Shown piece after piece: positions 8,462 to 16,586 of a stretch of DNA of 19,854 nt. Every line of letters begins with the position of its first letter. Within the stretch, counting starts at the first letter, position 1. Source of the DNA: Rhizophlyctis rosea. Its lineage: Eukaryota > Chytridiomycota > Chytridiomycetes > Rhizophlyctidales > Rhizophlyctidaceae. The stretch lies in the NCBI GenBank assembly GCA_027596075.1, contig JADGJC010000048.1, forward strand, positions 171,581 to 191,434, in the 5' to 3' direction. Below the pieces are notes generated by a model. It was given only the letters and a program-made list of their open reading frames with translations. It had not been told where the DNA came from and searched no databases. A program made the translations under genes and the position numbers.

Positions 8462-8990
8462 GTATCAGAAGGAGGGAGCTGGGACTTGGGAGTGGCCCCC
8501 AGACACAACCTTGACTCGTTTCTTGCAACGACGCTGCTACCAGCACTCTTGAGAGGAGGAGGAAGTCTTTTCCACTTCCATACCGCACGAGGTTTCAGAA
8601 GTCAACATTCCCCGTCATATGCGCGGACTACGAACACTCTAGGCAGCAAAGGAACTTTTCCCTCCAGTGCAAATCGTTACGCCGGGAGTGAACACGCGCA
8701 CCTACCACTGCAACTGGGTGAATGAGGAAGGAGACACCCACTCTTTGTATCGCTCAGCAGAACGCTCTTCTTTTCCTGAGGATCAGTCAGCAGGACCACC
8801 TACTGAGGTAGGTTGCTTCAGCACTCTTTCGAGGTTCGTGCGTATGTGACACTATCTGAAGACTAAGCTTCGTTGACTCACAACCACTACTGCAGCTTCC
8901 AACCATAGTTATCTATTTTCAATAATATCATAGCAATTTCATTTCCTGCAGTTTTATCCTGCCTTGATTTAGAGTAAAGCCGCAACGAGT
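8462..8990 (+). promoter_or_regulatory. Promoter and leader of the Gcn4-type bZIP gene
   Basis: About 530 bp precede the bZIP start. Visible items are a TGACTCA box at 8874-8880 (separate entry) and a start-stop ATG-TGA at 8844-8849. A 29-codon upstream frame begins at ATG near 8722 and ends at a TAG near 8809. From 8850 to 8990 no ATG occurs. A possible 5'-UTR intron could run from GTAGGT near 8809 to a CAG near 8951. Where transcription starts is unknown, so whether the upstream ATGs lie in the mRNA is open. Upstream frames are the hallmark of GCN4/ATF4-type translational control, but this is only a resemblance. Confidence 0.35.
8874..8880. promoter_or_regulatory. TGACTCA (Gcn4/AP-1 core site)
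   Basis: This is an exact match to the 7-bp core recognised by Gcn4-class bZIP dimers, 111 bp upstream of the start codon of a gene that itself encodes a Gcn4-class bZIP. It would fit autoregulation. About two such cores are expected by chance in a window of this size, so position rather than presence is the argument. Confidence 0.35.
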
Positions 8991-9311
8991 ATGTTTCTAA
9001 CCAATCCGGACAAAGCCTTCCTTGCGTTAGCGACACTGACCGACTCTTTTGCTTCAGTGGTTTCCGGAGCCATGAGCGACGCCGGGAGTTCCATCACTTC
9101 GCATAGCACAATGTCATATCAGCAATCAAACGTGTCTGGACATGTACCACCAGCAATGCAGGTAAAGGGGGATTGTATTTCCATTGAATGATACTCGCTT
9201 GAATGCTGACATATACATTAGACATGGATGCAACACCATGGCTCTAATCACAACAATCAACGAAATTACGACTCACAGAATTTCCATCCACCTGCACGTC
9301 CAAACCGTCAG

Positions 9312-9343
<32 letters not shown>

Positions 9344-10498
9344 TATGTCGTCAGGGGCACTTTCAAACGCACTCAATTCTTCGAAAGGTTCCAGTTCGTC
9401 AAACTCCTTCGGCTTCCCGCCACCCCGAAATTCAGCCCCTGGAACCACAAACGTCAACTGGGCTCAACCACAATACCCCGACAACCATTCTCGCAACCTT
9501 TCTCGCCATGATTATTCTTCATCTTCCAACAATCAGCGAGAGTACAATAACAACAACAACAGCAGCAGCAACTCACACATCAGCAATAACAACAATAACA
9601 ACAACAACAACAATTACCACCACTCATCCTTCTCACAGGGAGGATCCATGGGACCACAAGGAGGGGACATGAACGACATGCGAAGCTCAAATGTCATGAA
9701 CACCGGCGGGGATCAATGGAATACCGGTGGAAACGGAGGGGGGAACATGGATTCTGACTGGCGGGGAGGAAATCCATCATCATATTCTCCATCATACGAA
9801 AGCTCAGAACACGGCGGATCAATGAGATCATCAATGAAAGGGTCATATGCCCCAGCACAGGATCCGAACGTCGACGTTCCACCACCGCTTTTATCCCCGC
9901 AAATATATCCTCTTGTTCCTCCGCCGAATATGAGTGACAATAACTTGTCGGACATTTTTCCGGATATGGGCCCACCGGCGTGGAATGATGAAGGCGATCG
10001 GTCGTGGAATGGTGGGGGTGGGAGTGGGAGGTCGGGGAGCCATTCATCGAAACGGAAAGGTGGTCAGCAGGAGCAGGATCCCCAGCAGATGAAACGGTTG
10101 AAAAATACTGAAGCAGGTATGTTCATCTTTCTGCATGGATGGGTAAGATATATAAGCAATTCTGACATGTCAAATTGCAACTTCCAGCCCGCCGCTCCCG
10201 TCTCCGCAAACTCCACCGAATGGAAGAGCTTGAACATCGAGTCAAATCCTTGGAATCAACTAATCAACGACTCGTCCTGCGTGTTGCGGTGTTGGAGAAT
10301 GAGAAGGCAACATGGGAGTCGAGACATCATGCTGACTCCCAGCGGATACGGCAATTGGAGATTCAGTTGGCGGAAAGTCATCGATTTGTGATGGCGGCGC
10401 AGAGGGCAAGGTGGAGTGATGGTGGGCAAGGGGAAGGGATGGAGGGTGGGGAAGGAGGCAAGACGACTGGGAATGATTATGGGGTTGGGTTTGGATAA
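8991..10498 (+). CDS. Gcn4/Cpc1-type bZIP transcription factor with Q/N-rich N-terminal region
   Basis: Three exons, 8991-9161, 9222-10116 and 10188-10498, join in phase to 458 aa. The C-terminal bZIP is unmistakable. KRLKNTEA (ending 355) continues across the second intron into ARRSRLRK, the Gcn4-family basic region with its N-x-x-A-A-x-x-S/C-R contact residues (N352, A355, A356, S359, R360). A coiled coil with heptad leucines follows (MEELEHRVKSLE, NQRLVLRVAVLENEK). After the zipper comes a further helical stretch and a Gly-rich tail. Residues ~58-250 are low complexity: a polyglutamine run (bases ~9308-9342), polyasparagine runs (~9546-9615), and Ser/Gly/Met-rich sequence. An acidic patch, DIFPDMGPPAWNDEGD, at ~300 could act as an activation segment. 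The family governs amino-acid-starvation responses by binding TGASTCA. An intron through the basic region is a usable phylogenetic marker. Start choice: the first ATG of the open exon, with no ATG in the 140 bases upstream. Confidence 0.9.
9308..9615. repeat. Coding trinucleotide repeats (CAG/CAA and AAC)
   Basis: Two impure trinucleotide tracts lie inside the bZIP gene. CAG/CAA codons at about 9308-9342 encode polyglutamine, and AAC/AAT/AGC codons at about 9546-9615 encode polyasparagine and serine. Such tracts vary in length between strains and make the encoded region disordered. Confidence 0.8.
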
Positions 10499-11005
10499 CC
10501 TTTTTTGAGGATTTTACACGGAGGGCGTGGGCTTATTAAGTAAATATGATGCTTAGGATTGGTAAGAGGGACTTTTCGTTGTATATAGAACTTTTATAGA
10601 CAGTTTTGTCATGTCCGATATGTCGGGTGCTGAAAGAGCGTGAAACGGATGCGACCATTGAATGTACACTCCCGCATAGGCCAATCATAGGTTTCAGTCT
10701 CCCATTCATGGCAACAAGGGGAAGGAAGCTGTCATGTGGGTGGCCATTTCCATAGTGACTGTCCCATCCGTTTGCCAAGCCACGACACAACCAGCCATCA
10801 GCCTTCCCCCACCAATGCTGCTGTCCACACTCCCAGACATGTAAAGTGGTTTTCTCCCATTTTCCTCCTGTTTTTCAACAAACTTCACCATCTGCACACC
10901 CTTCGTGTCAGACAATCCTTGCACAGTTTGAACAACAGTATTTACATCTGCTATCGCGCGACATCCCATTGGACTCCTCACCTTTCCCGTCAAGTATTTT
11001 CTCCA
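10499..11005. other. Intergenic between the bZIP gene and Dpb4
   Basis: About 0.5 kb. The first part is the 3' flank of the bZIP gene with AT-rich patches (near 10535-10600). The last 150 bases before Dpb4 are C/T-rich and contain TCGCGCGA (about 10955-10962) and an inverted CCAAT (ATTGG, about 10969-10973) some 35-50 nt before the start codon. Short open frames on both strands are not convincing. Confidence 0.5.
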
Positions 11006-12101
11006 ATGGCCGCTCCTTCGTCGTCAATAGAAGACTATGAACTTCCCAAAACCATTATCAACAGAGTTTTGAAGAACGCTGTATGTGTTTTGTTCAGGGT
11101 TCCTTAGTATCTTCAGTTGTGATTCAGGAGTTATCTATTCGCTGAAAGTCTTTCGCCTTTTTCTATGCCAACAATTTTTCTTTTTTTGTCCACCTTGAAC
11201 CCCGACGCAGCTACCAGATAACGCAGCCGTACAAAAGGACGCCCGGTCAGCATTTACAAAGTCATGTACCGTGTTCATCAATTACCTCACTGCAACGTAA
11301 AGTGTCTTTTACATGTCGTTCCCCGAATTCTTTCGTCTTTTTTTCAATGAAGCACCGCCTCATACTCGTATCTATTTGCTTACAGCGCATGCGATATCTC
11401 CAAAACAAAGACAGGGGCCACGAAGTCACTCACGTCAAACGATATATTCAGAGCTTTGGATACCTTGGAGTTTGATGAGTTTGTAGAGCCGACAAAAGTT
11501 GCAGTTCAAGGTATGTGATTGAACCCACTGCCTGTAGTAAAGGGATTCCTTTTGGTGGGTGCGGGGATGGAAGGGAGAATTTTCCTTTTATGTTAGATAT
11601 TTTCTAATGTCCTCATTCCGTATAGCATTCCAACAACAAGCGCGCGAGAAACGGCAGCAGTACAAAAAGCAATGGTTAGCGAACAAGTCCCAGGAAGGTG
11701 GTGGGGAGGGCGCAAATGGGGAGCGGGCGGAGGGAGGGGAGGGAGACGATCAAGCTGGGGCACAAGAGGAGGGTGGTGCAGAAGAGGCGCGAGGGAACAG
11801 TCCTGCTCCGTCGGATCGAGAGAACGAATCGGATGAAGGCGAGGAGGGAGACGAGAATGGGTCGTCCTCGAATGTTCCGCAGAAACGGAAACTTTCGTCG
11901 GCGTCCGTGGAGGGAAGTAAGTTTGCACGGATGGATGAGGATGGAGAAGAGACTGGGGAAGAAGAGGATGATGAGAGTGATGTTGAGGGCAGTGGTGGCG
12001 GCGCAAGGCGGGATTCGTCTCCGCAGTCTTCGTCTGCCTCATCAGGGCCATCCGTCCCCTCTTCTCCCAGTCGTGAGGATTCCATGGATGTGGATGCTTA
12101 A
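11006..12101 (+). CDS. DPB4: DNA polymerase epsilon subunit Dpb4/POLE3 (histone fold)
   Basis: Four exons, 11006-11080, 11211-11296, 11386-11510 and 11626-12101, join in phase to 253 aa. Residues ~10-95 are a histone fold of the Dpb4/POLE3/CHRAC17 class: YELPKTIINRVLKNALPD, then KDARSAFTKSCTVFINYLTA, then LTSNDIFRALDTLEFDEFV. These correspond to helices alpha1, alpha2 and alpha3. A short helix rich in Gln and Arg follows. A long acidic tail (~120-253, Glu/Gly/Asp/Ser) contains a short basic PQKRKL stretch that may serve nuclear import. In the family this subunit pairs with Dpb3/POLE4 on DNA polymerase epsilon and also serves in ISW2/CHRAC remodellers, binding H3-H4 and DNA. The tail is longer than in many fungal homologues, bringing the length near or above the usual 150-200 aa. 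The start codon context (CCAATGGC) is good. Confidence 0.92.
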
Positions 12102-12124
12102 GTTGTAAAACAGAGTTCCGTTGT

Positions 12125-12384
12125 TTAGTTACGCTCCACAGGAATGAAATAACGATCGCATTTTTTCGAATTTGCTTTACCTTTTGTCATTATCGGCATC
12201 GTGTTTTCTGTGTCAGGGTTGACGACGACGGACCATCTGTCGATGAACCAGTGTAACATATGCAAATTTAGACACACTGAAGTCCCATCGTCCTGCCATT
12301 TCCTACAGCGGCAAACAGCATACTGTTTGCGTTGTTGACAATTACTGTCCAAACTGGTATATCCCGGGGCTTTTTATCCGGCAT
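12125..12384 (-). CDS. Possible small gene, 68 aa
   Basis: Two exons, 12384-12346 (MPDKKPRDIPVWT) and 12292-12125, join in phase 0 across a 53-nt GT-AG intron. The second exon encodes DDGTSVCLNLHMLHWFIDRW, a VVVNPDTEN stretch and a basic C-terminus (KGKANSKKCDRYFIPVERN). I recognise no family. It would be convergent with Dpb4, 23 bp away. The case rests on codon content and the fitting splice phase only; reading straight through without the intron gives a 38-aa frame instead. Confidence 0.35.
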
Positions 12385-12891
12385 GCTCAAATTCTTTGAA
12401 AATCCAAGTACAAAGTATAATCCGCCGATTATTGTTGTGAAAAAATGTTGTCAACGTACTTTATCATGATTTCAATCAGGATTTTCCTGCTGGTGTGGCG
12501 ACGCGCATTTGGCAGGTGGGCAAGGTTAGGCGAATCGCTTTTTGACTCGGTGTGTAACCCAGGTCATCATGGCACATTTGCCCACGACGAAGGGTGCATG
12601 CAGTTCTTTTTTTGCGAAAGGATCGATTCGAGATGATGACAGTGAACAAGATTGTCGCTGCCGACAATTCTTCCCAGCGCTGCTCGCTGGAGTGCACTGA
12701 AGTCGGAGCGTGCCGGTAGCACTTCACTGGATAATGCTATGGGAAGTCTGTAATATCAGGAGCCTGGAGAAGCCACATTCCCTTCTTACTCTGCTATACC
12801 TATCCCCCCTCATTGTTTGCCCCCCGTTGCCTGTCCGCCCGTTTGTTCGTCATCCAGCTTGTGCCATCTACAACCGCCCACACAATAAACA
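12385..12891. other. Intergenic upstream of the membrane-protein gene
   Basis: About 0.5 kb with no supported gene. The last 100 bases are C/T-rich, as expected for a fungal promoter near a start codon, and end in a favourable AAACAATG context. The minus-strand open frame at 12476-12727 has no recognisable features. Confidence 0.5.
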
Positions 12892-13506
12892 ATGTCAAAA
12901 AACGTAACAGCCACCACCGAACCCTCTCCATCGGGCGTTATGGCCGGCTCGTGGTATCCAGACTTCCAAGCGATGAGCATCGGATTAGCTGTAGTGATCC
13001 TTAGCTTAGTTTTCGTTTTGTGCATTTATATCGAGTTCCGCTGGAGAAGGTTGGCGAAAGAGAATGACTTTAGTCGAAGGAATAATACCCGCGGTCGTGT
13101 TCCCCCGCCTCCTCCTGCATACGATTACGGAGATGGACCACTGCCTACATATGTATATACACCTCCACCCGCCGCTGTGACTTCTACCGATACACATTCG
13201 ATGCGGTCTGTTTCGGTCCATGCGATGGGTGATGACTCTTCTCCTTCCGGCAACCATACCGCGATACCATCAAACACGCCAATCCCCTCCTCTACCGCAC
13301 CTGCCCGAAACGATTCGATAGATGGGCCCCTTCCTACCTGGGTGTACGACCCACCACCAATCGCACCACCTACGGACCCGCCTGAATACCAGAATTTGCA
13401 TATCCCTTCCATTACACCGCCGGCCCAATCTCAAACCACTCCTTTGGGCGATCGGATAGTGGGTGCCTTGGCGACCGTATTCAGAAGTATAAGAATATCG
13501 CTGTGA
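12892..13506 (+). CDS. Single-pass membrane protein with proline-rich PPxY tail
   Basis: One exon, 204 aa, no family recognised. Residues 1-28 are a short polar N-terminus with an N-V-T sequon at position 4. One hydrophobic segment (~29-48, with GLAVVILSLVFVLCIYI) is followed at once by basic RWRRLAK, so the N-terminus should face the lumen or outside and the long tail the cytosol. The tail is rich in Pro, Ser and Thr and contains PPAY (74-77) and PPEY (163-166), both PPxY motifs of the kind bound by WW domains of Rsp5/NEDD4 ubiquitin ligases. It also has a near-perfect internal repeat: DGPLPTYVY (81-89) followed by TPPP, and DGPLPTWVY (144-152) followed by DPPP. Single-spanning proteins with PPxY motifs often act as Rsp5 adaptors for membrane-protein sorting; that role is inference. 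Confidence 0.75.
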   Translation: MSKNVTATTEPSPSGVMAGSWYPDFQAMSIGLAVVILSLVFVLCIYIEFRWRRLAKENDFSRRNNTRGRVPPPPPAYDYGDGPLPTYVYTPPPAAVTSTDTHSMRSVSVHAMGDDSSPSGNHTAIPSNTPIPSSTAPARNDSIDGPLPTWVYDPPPIAPPTDPPEYQNLHIPSITPPAQSQTTPLGDRIVGALATVFRSIRISL

Positions 13507-14198
13507 GTTCGGAAGCAATAGAGGGGTGTACCAACACTCTGTGGTTCAAAGTATACCTTATAGTTGGGGGCTATAGGATTATGTAAATACGATATGTACT
13601 AAATCAATCACATGTAAGGGTGCCAAGAGGCAATTAATTATCAACATTCAATAGGTCCGGCGACTGCGTGGCTGTGTTTGTCAATTTCTGGTTGTCTGTA
13701 AGGTTCATGTTTCTTTAAAGACGGCAATGACGCCTCTACGTCTCGATTGCATGCCTCCTTTGCGATTTGACATCCAAACATCGTCGTCACAGGCACTGTG
13801 TTCTCAGGATGTGACCAATTGTTTACAATCAGTGAGGAGCTGGAGTCGCAAATGTCGCATATGATTCAAATGATTTCCGTTTCGTAGGTGACCACAGTAC
13901 TTTAATGAATCAATCCCTTTTATGATTCTTGTACAAGGTTTAACGGGTTGAGGGAAGGTGAATGCCAACACCTAATGATGAGAGCGTTCGGGAGTGGAGA
14001 TTGGAGGACCCGCGCGTTTGGTAAAATGACTGCGAGATGGGGCTTGTGGCTGCCATGGGGCTTTGACCTGTCAAACGCCACTCCAAAGTTTCCGGTTCCC
14101 CAGTTTCAACCCCCTTTCAATACTCCAAAATCTCTCTGGCCCATGCAGCTAAAATTAACCCGAACAATAGATCAGCTTCGTATTAGCACCTCACCACC
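13507..14198. other. Intergenic between the membrane-protein gene and uL6m
   Basis: About 0.7 kb. It holds the 3' flank of the membrane-protein gene and the promoter of uL6m. An 88-codon plus-strand frame at 13948-14214 runs into the uL6m start in another frame and looks fortuitous. No RNA gene or repeat seen. Confidence 0.5.
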
Positions 14199-14915
14199 AT
14201 GGCCTTCTGTCTAAGACGAGCCTCCACACTACCTCCAACCTGCCTATCCGCAATATCTCCCTCACCCGCCATCCGATCATGCCCCTTCTCAACAACCCCC
14301 ATCTCGCACTCAATAGTCGGCCAACGAGTCCTAAAATACCCGCACGAAGTCCAAATCCGTCTTGAACCCGCCGTCCCCACCCCCTCACATCCATACGCAA
14401 AAGAACAAGTCGTCGTCACCGGCCCAAAAGGATCGCTTACGATGCCTCTCCAACCGTTTGTGCGGTTGAATTTCCCCAAACTACCACCCGATGCACCGAA
14501 GAAGGAGCTCACCGTCTCCGTAGCGAACGAGTACGAGAAGAAGCAGAAGGCGATGTGGGGTACGACGAGAGGACTGTTGGGTAATATGGTGGAGGGCGTG
14601 TTGGAGGGGTATACTCTTCCCGTGCGGTTTGTCGGTGTGGGTTATCGTGCGGTGTTGGAGGATCGGCCGGAGGGTGGGGGAAAGAGGCTGAACCTTAAAT
14701 TGGGATATTCGCATCCGGTGATTATGGATATTCCAGAACACATCACGGTTCAGGTCCCGGTACCGAATCAGTTGATTTTGTCAGGGATTGATAAGCACGA
14801 GGTGACGCTGTTCGCGTCCAAGATTCGGAAGTGGAGAAAACCGGAGCCGTATAATCAGAAGGGTATCTTTGTTGGGGACGAGACGATTAAGAAGAAGGAA
14901 GGGAAGAAGCGGTAG
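14199..14915 (+). CDS. MRPL6: Mitochondrial large-subunit ribosomal protein uL6m
   Basis: One exon, 238 aa. The first ~38 residues are Arg/Ser/Thr/Pro-rich without acidic residues and end in a RSCPFSTTPISHS stretch, typical of a mitochondrial targeting presequence and its cleavage region. The rest is bacterial-type L6: VVVTGPKGSLTMPL, then VGVGYRAVLE, LKLGYSHPVIMDIPE, the DKHEVTLFASKIRKWRKPEPY segment and the signature KGIFVGDETIKKKEGKK. The length fits fungal mitochondrial L6. The protein binds the sarcin-ricin region of the large rRNA near the factor-binding site. The start context is strong (ACCATGG). The 5' half is C-rich and the 3' half G-rich on the coding strand, with a switch near 14500. 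Confidence 0.93.
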   Translation: MAFCLRRASTLPPTCLSAISPSPAIRSCPFSTTPISHSIVGQRVLKYPHEVQIRLEPAVPTPSHPYAKEQVVVTGPKGSLTMPLQPFVRLNFPKLPPDAPKKELTVSVANEYEKKQKAMWGTTRGLLGNMVEGVLEGYTLPVRFVGVGYRAVLEDRPEGGGKRLNLKLGYSHPVIMDIPEHITVQVPVPNQLILSGIDKHEVTLFASKIRKWRKPEPYNQKGIFVGDETIKKKEGKKR

Positions 14916-15012
14916 ATTAGGTGTCCCTCTAGATTATATACTGTTTAATAACTTATATTGTACATTCTTTGGCTTGGAAATTTTGTTTACAAATTGGGGC
15001 CGACTTAGAGTG

Positions 15013-16343
15013 CTACTTCTCCGCGGCTTGTGCTGTTGAATCTCGATGCGGTACTGATGCGTCAGCGACCGCCATTTGATGCAGAATCATGTCCCTATTT
15101 GAGATGGTCAATGGATTTAGTGCAGCCTTGTGCGCTTGGAAGGAAACTTACCGATATTGTGACGCAAACGGAGGGAGGTGTGGCAGGGGAACGTCTTCCT
15201 TTTGATCCCATTTGCCTTGTAGTTCCAACTGGCTTGACTTCTCCCTGGATTTGCTTTTGCTACTGACCATGCTTGATCTTCTGGAGCGTGCTTGAACCAT
15301 GTTCTGGACATAGACTCGCTCCGTCTGAGTGATTTCCTTGTCGTTCAGGACCGCTAGTGAGCCTTTATCAGCCCAATCGTTGCACCTCTAAAATAGCAAA
15401 CAGTGCATTCCATACCCAATGCTGGTCCCGCCAGTATCAGCTTCTGCCTCAGAGAAATGAGATCGCGCGGCCCAATAGGGCAATTGGCGACATTCAACAA
15501 TGTAAGGTTGGGGCAAACAAGCAGCAAGCTTTCCAGCTCCATTGTGTCGGACACGTTGGAGCCGCTGAGGTCCAGGTGTTCCAATTCAGTCAGGGCTGTC
15601 AGCGCTTCAATGCTTTCCATAGCATTCTCGGATAGGTTCAAATGTGTTAGGTGTGGCTGTTTTGGCCGATCAGTTTCGTCACTGTAGGTTTCCAGATGAG
15701 TCCATTCTTACGGCAATAGCCTCCATTGTAGCCATATCGATATCCATCAGCTCGCCAGGAGGTAGCTTCTGCTTATCCAGGTGGAGTTGCTTTAGTGACT
15801 GCAAGTGCTCAAGTCCCCGTACGTGACGGATGCGGTTGCCTCCAAGATGTCTGGTATGTGCGAGGATTAATGTCAAAATCTGCATCAAGCGGCAGTGAGG
15901 GAAGACCCAAAAGAAACATACAGCAACTCCAGTCGGCTCAGGCCCTTGTCCAACCCTGAGATTTCCTCTATCCGGTTGTTTTGTAGGTACAGACGCGTCA
16001 GACTTCTGCATGCTCCCAAACCCGTAATATTGGTGATTTGGTTATCGTACAGGTACAGAACTGCTCAATGCTGGTCATTTGGCAATCGTTGATGCATGCG
16101 GTTGATCTGGCCGTGAACGGCCGAACCCACCCGTCAGGTTTCTGCATAAGTTCAGATTTTCCTATAGAAATCAAATCAATTCTGATGCAGCGTTCCTTGG
16201 TGCACGTTATTATTTACCATGACTTCAATACCTTTCCCCGTCACGGAAATGTGAGTCGTACGTTTCAGAAATGCTTCATCTCTTTCCCCTCGGTTGGGTT
16301 TCTGGGTCGATCCCAATCGCAGGACTTCCGGCGTTAACTTCAT
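15013..16343 (-). CDS. PPP1R42/LRRC67-like leucine-rich-repeat protein
   Basis: Seven exons, 16343-16218, 16161-16131, 16060-15922, 15850-15712, 15656-15416, 15353-15152 and 15094-15013, join in phase to 319 aa, close to animal PPP1R42. Exon 2 is a 31-nt microexon needed to complete the first repeat (ENLNLCRNLT leading to VLYLYDNQIT). SDS22-type repeats follow: LYLQNNRIEEISGL, LHLGGNRIRHVRGL, then the PPP1R42-specific LHLDKQKLPPGE and LTHLNLSENAMESIEAL. The LRR cap AVLNDKEITQTERVYVQNM and a C-terminal tail with QYRDMILHQM complete the match. In animals this protein associates with centrosomes and basal bodies and interacts with protein phosphatase 1 and tubulin. Its presence suggests an organism with centrioles and a flagellated stage. 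It is convergent with uL6m (97 bp apart) and divergent from Tad1. The nearest alternative is another SDS22-type LRR protein, but the QKLP segment and tail argue for PPP1R42. Confidence 0.88.
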
Positions 16344-16586
16344 CTGCGGGTGCTAATTGCGTTTAGGTGATTTTATGAGGTCTGAAGATGGGAGATGGTT
16401 CTCAGAGTCAAGTTGACAGAAAAATGGTCGGGAAATGGGCAAGATGGCACGGGCCAAATTGAACAGCTGCTTACATGACCAGCATGAGGAGTTATGAGTC
16501 ATGAGCGCGGTTTCGCGTCTTCATTTTGCCTCTGGATCTGTCTCTCTTGGTGCTATTTTGCGATCCTTTTATGCTGCCGATTGACA
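16344..16586. promoter_or_regulatory. Divergent promoter of the PPP1R42-like gene and Tad1
   Basis: Only 243 bp separate the two start codons, so both promoters must share this stretch. It contains a perfect 9-bp palindromic Gcn4-type site (16494-16502). The Tad1 reading frame is open back to 16494, which could add an apolar N-terminal extension; the ATG at 16587, just before the conserved domain, is preferred. Confidence 0.6.
16494..16502. promoter_or_regulatory. ATGAGTCAT (full Gcn4 site)
   Basis: This is the complete 9-bp ATGA-G-TCAT palindrome preferred by Gcn4. It lies 85-93 bp upstream of the Tad1 start and about 150 bp from the PPP1R42-like start. A full 9-mer of this class is expected about 0.15 times per window by chance. 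A Gcn4-class factor is encoded 6-7 kb away, but physical proximity is not evidence of control. Confidence 0.35.

Noticed and set aside
11593..12101. Antisense and shifted open frames over the last Dpb4 exon
   Set aside because: They arise from the repetitive Glu/Gly/Ser codons of the acidic tail and have no independent support.
14183..14512. 109-codon antisense open frame over uL6m
   Set aside because: It is fully explained as a shadow of the ribosomal protein gene.
16494..16586. N-terminal extension of Tad1 by 31 residues
   Set aside because: The extension is apolar and Cys-rich and overlaps the divergent promoter. Family members start just before the deaminase domain, matching ATG 16587.
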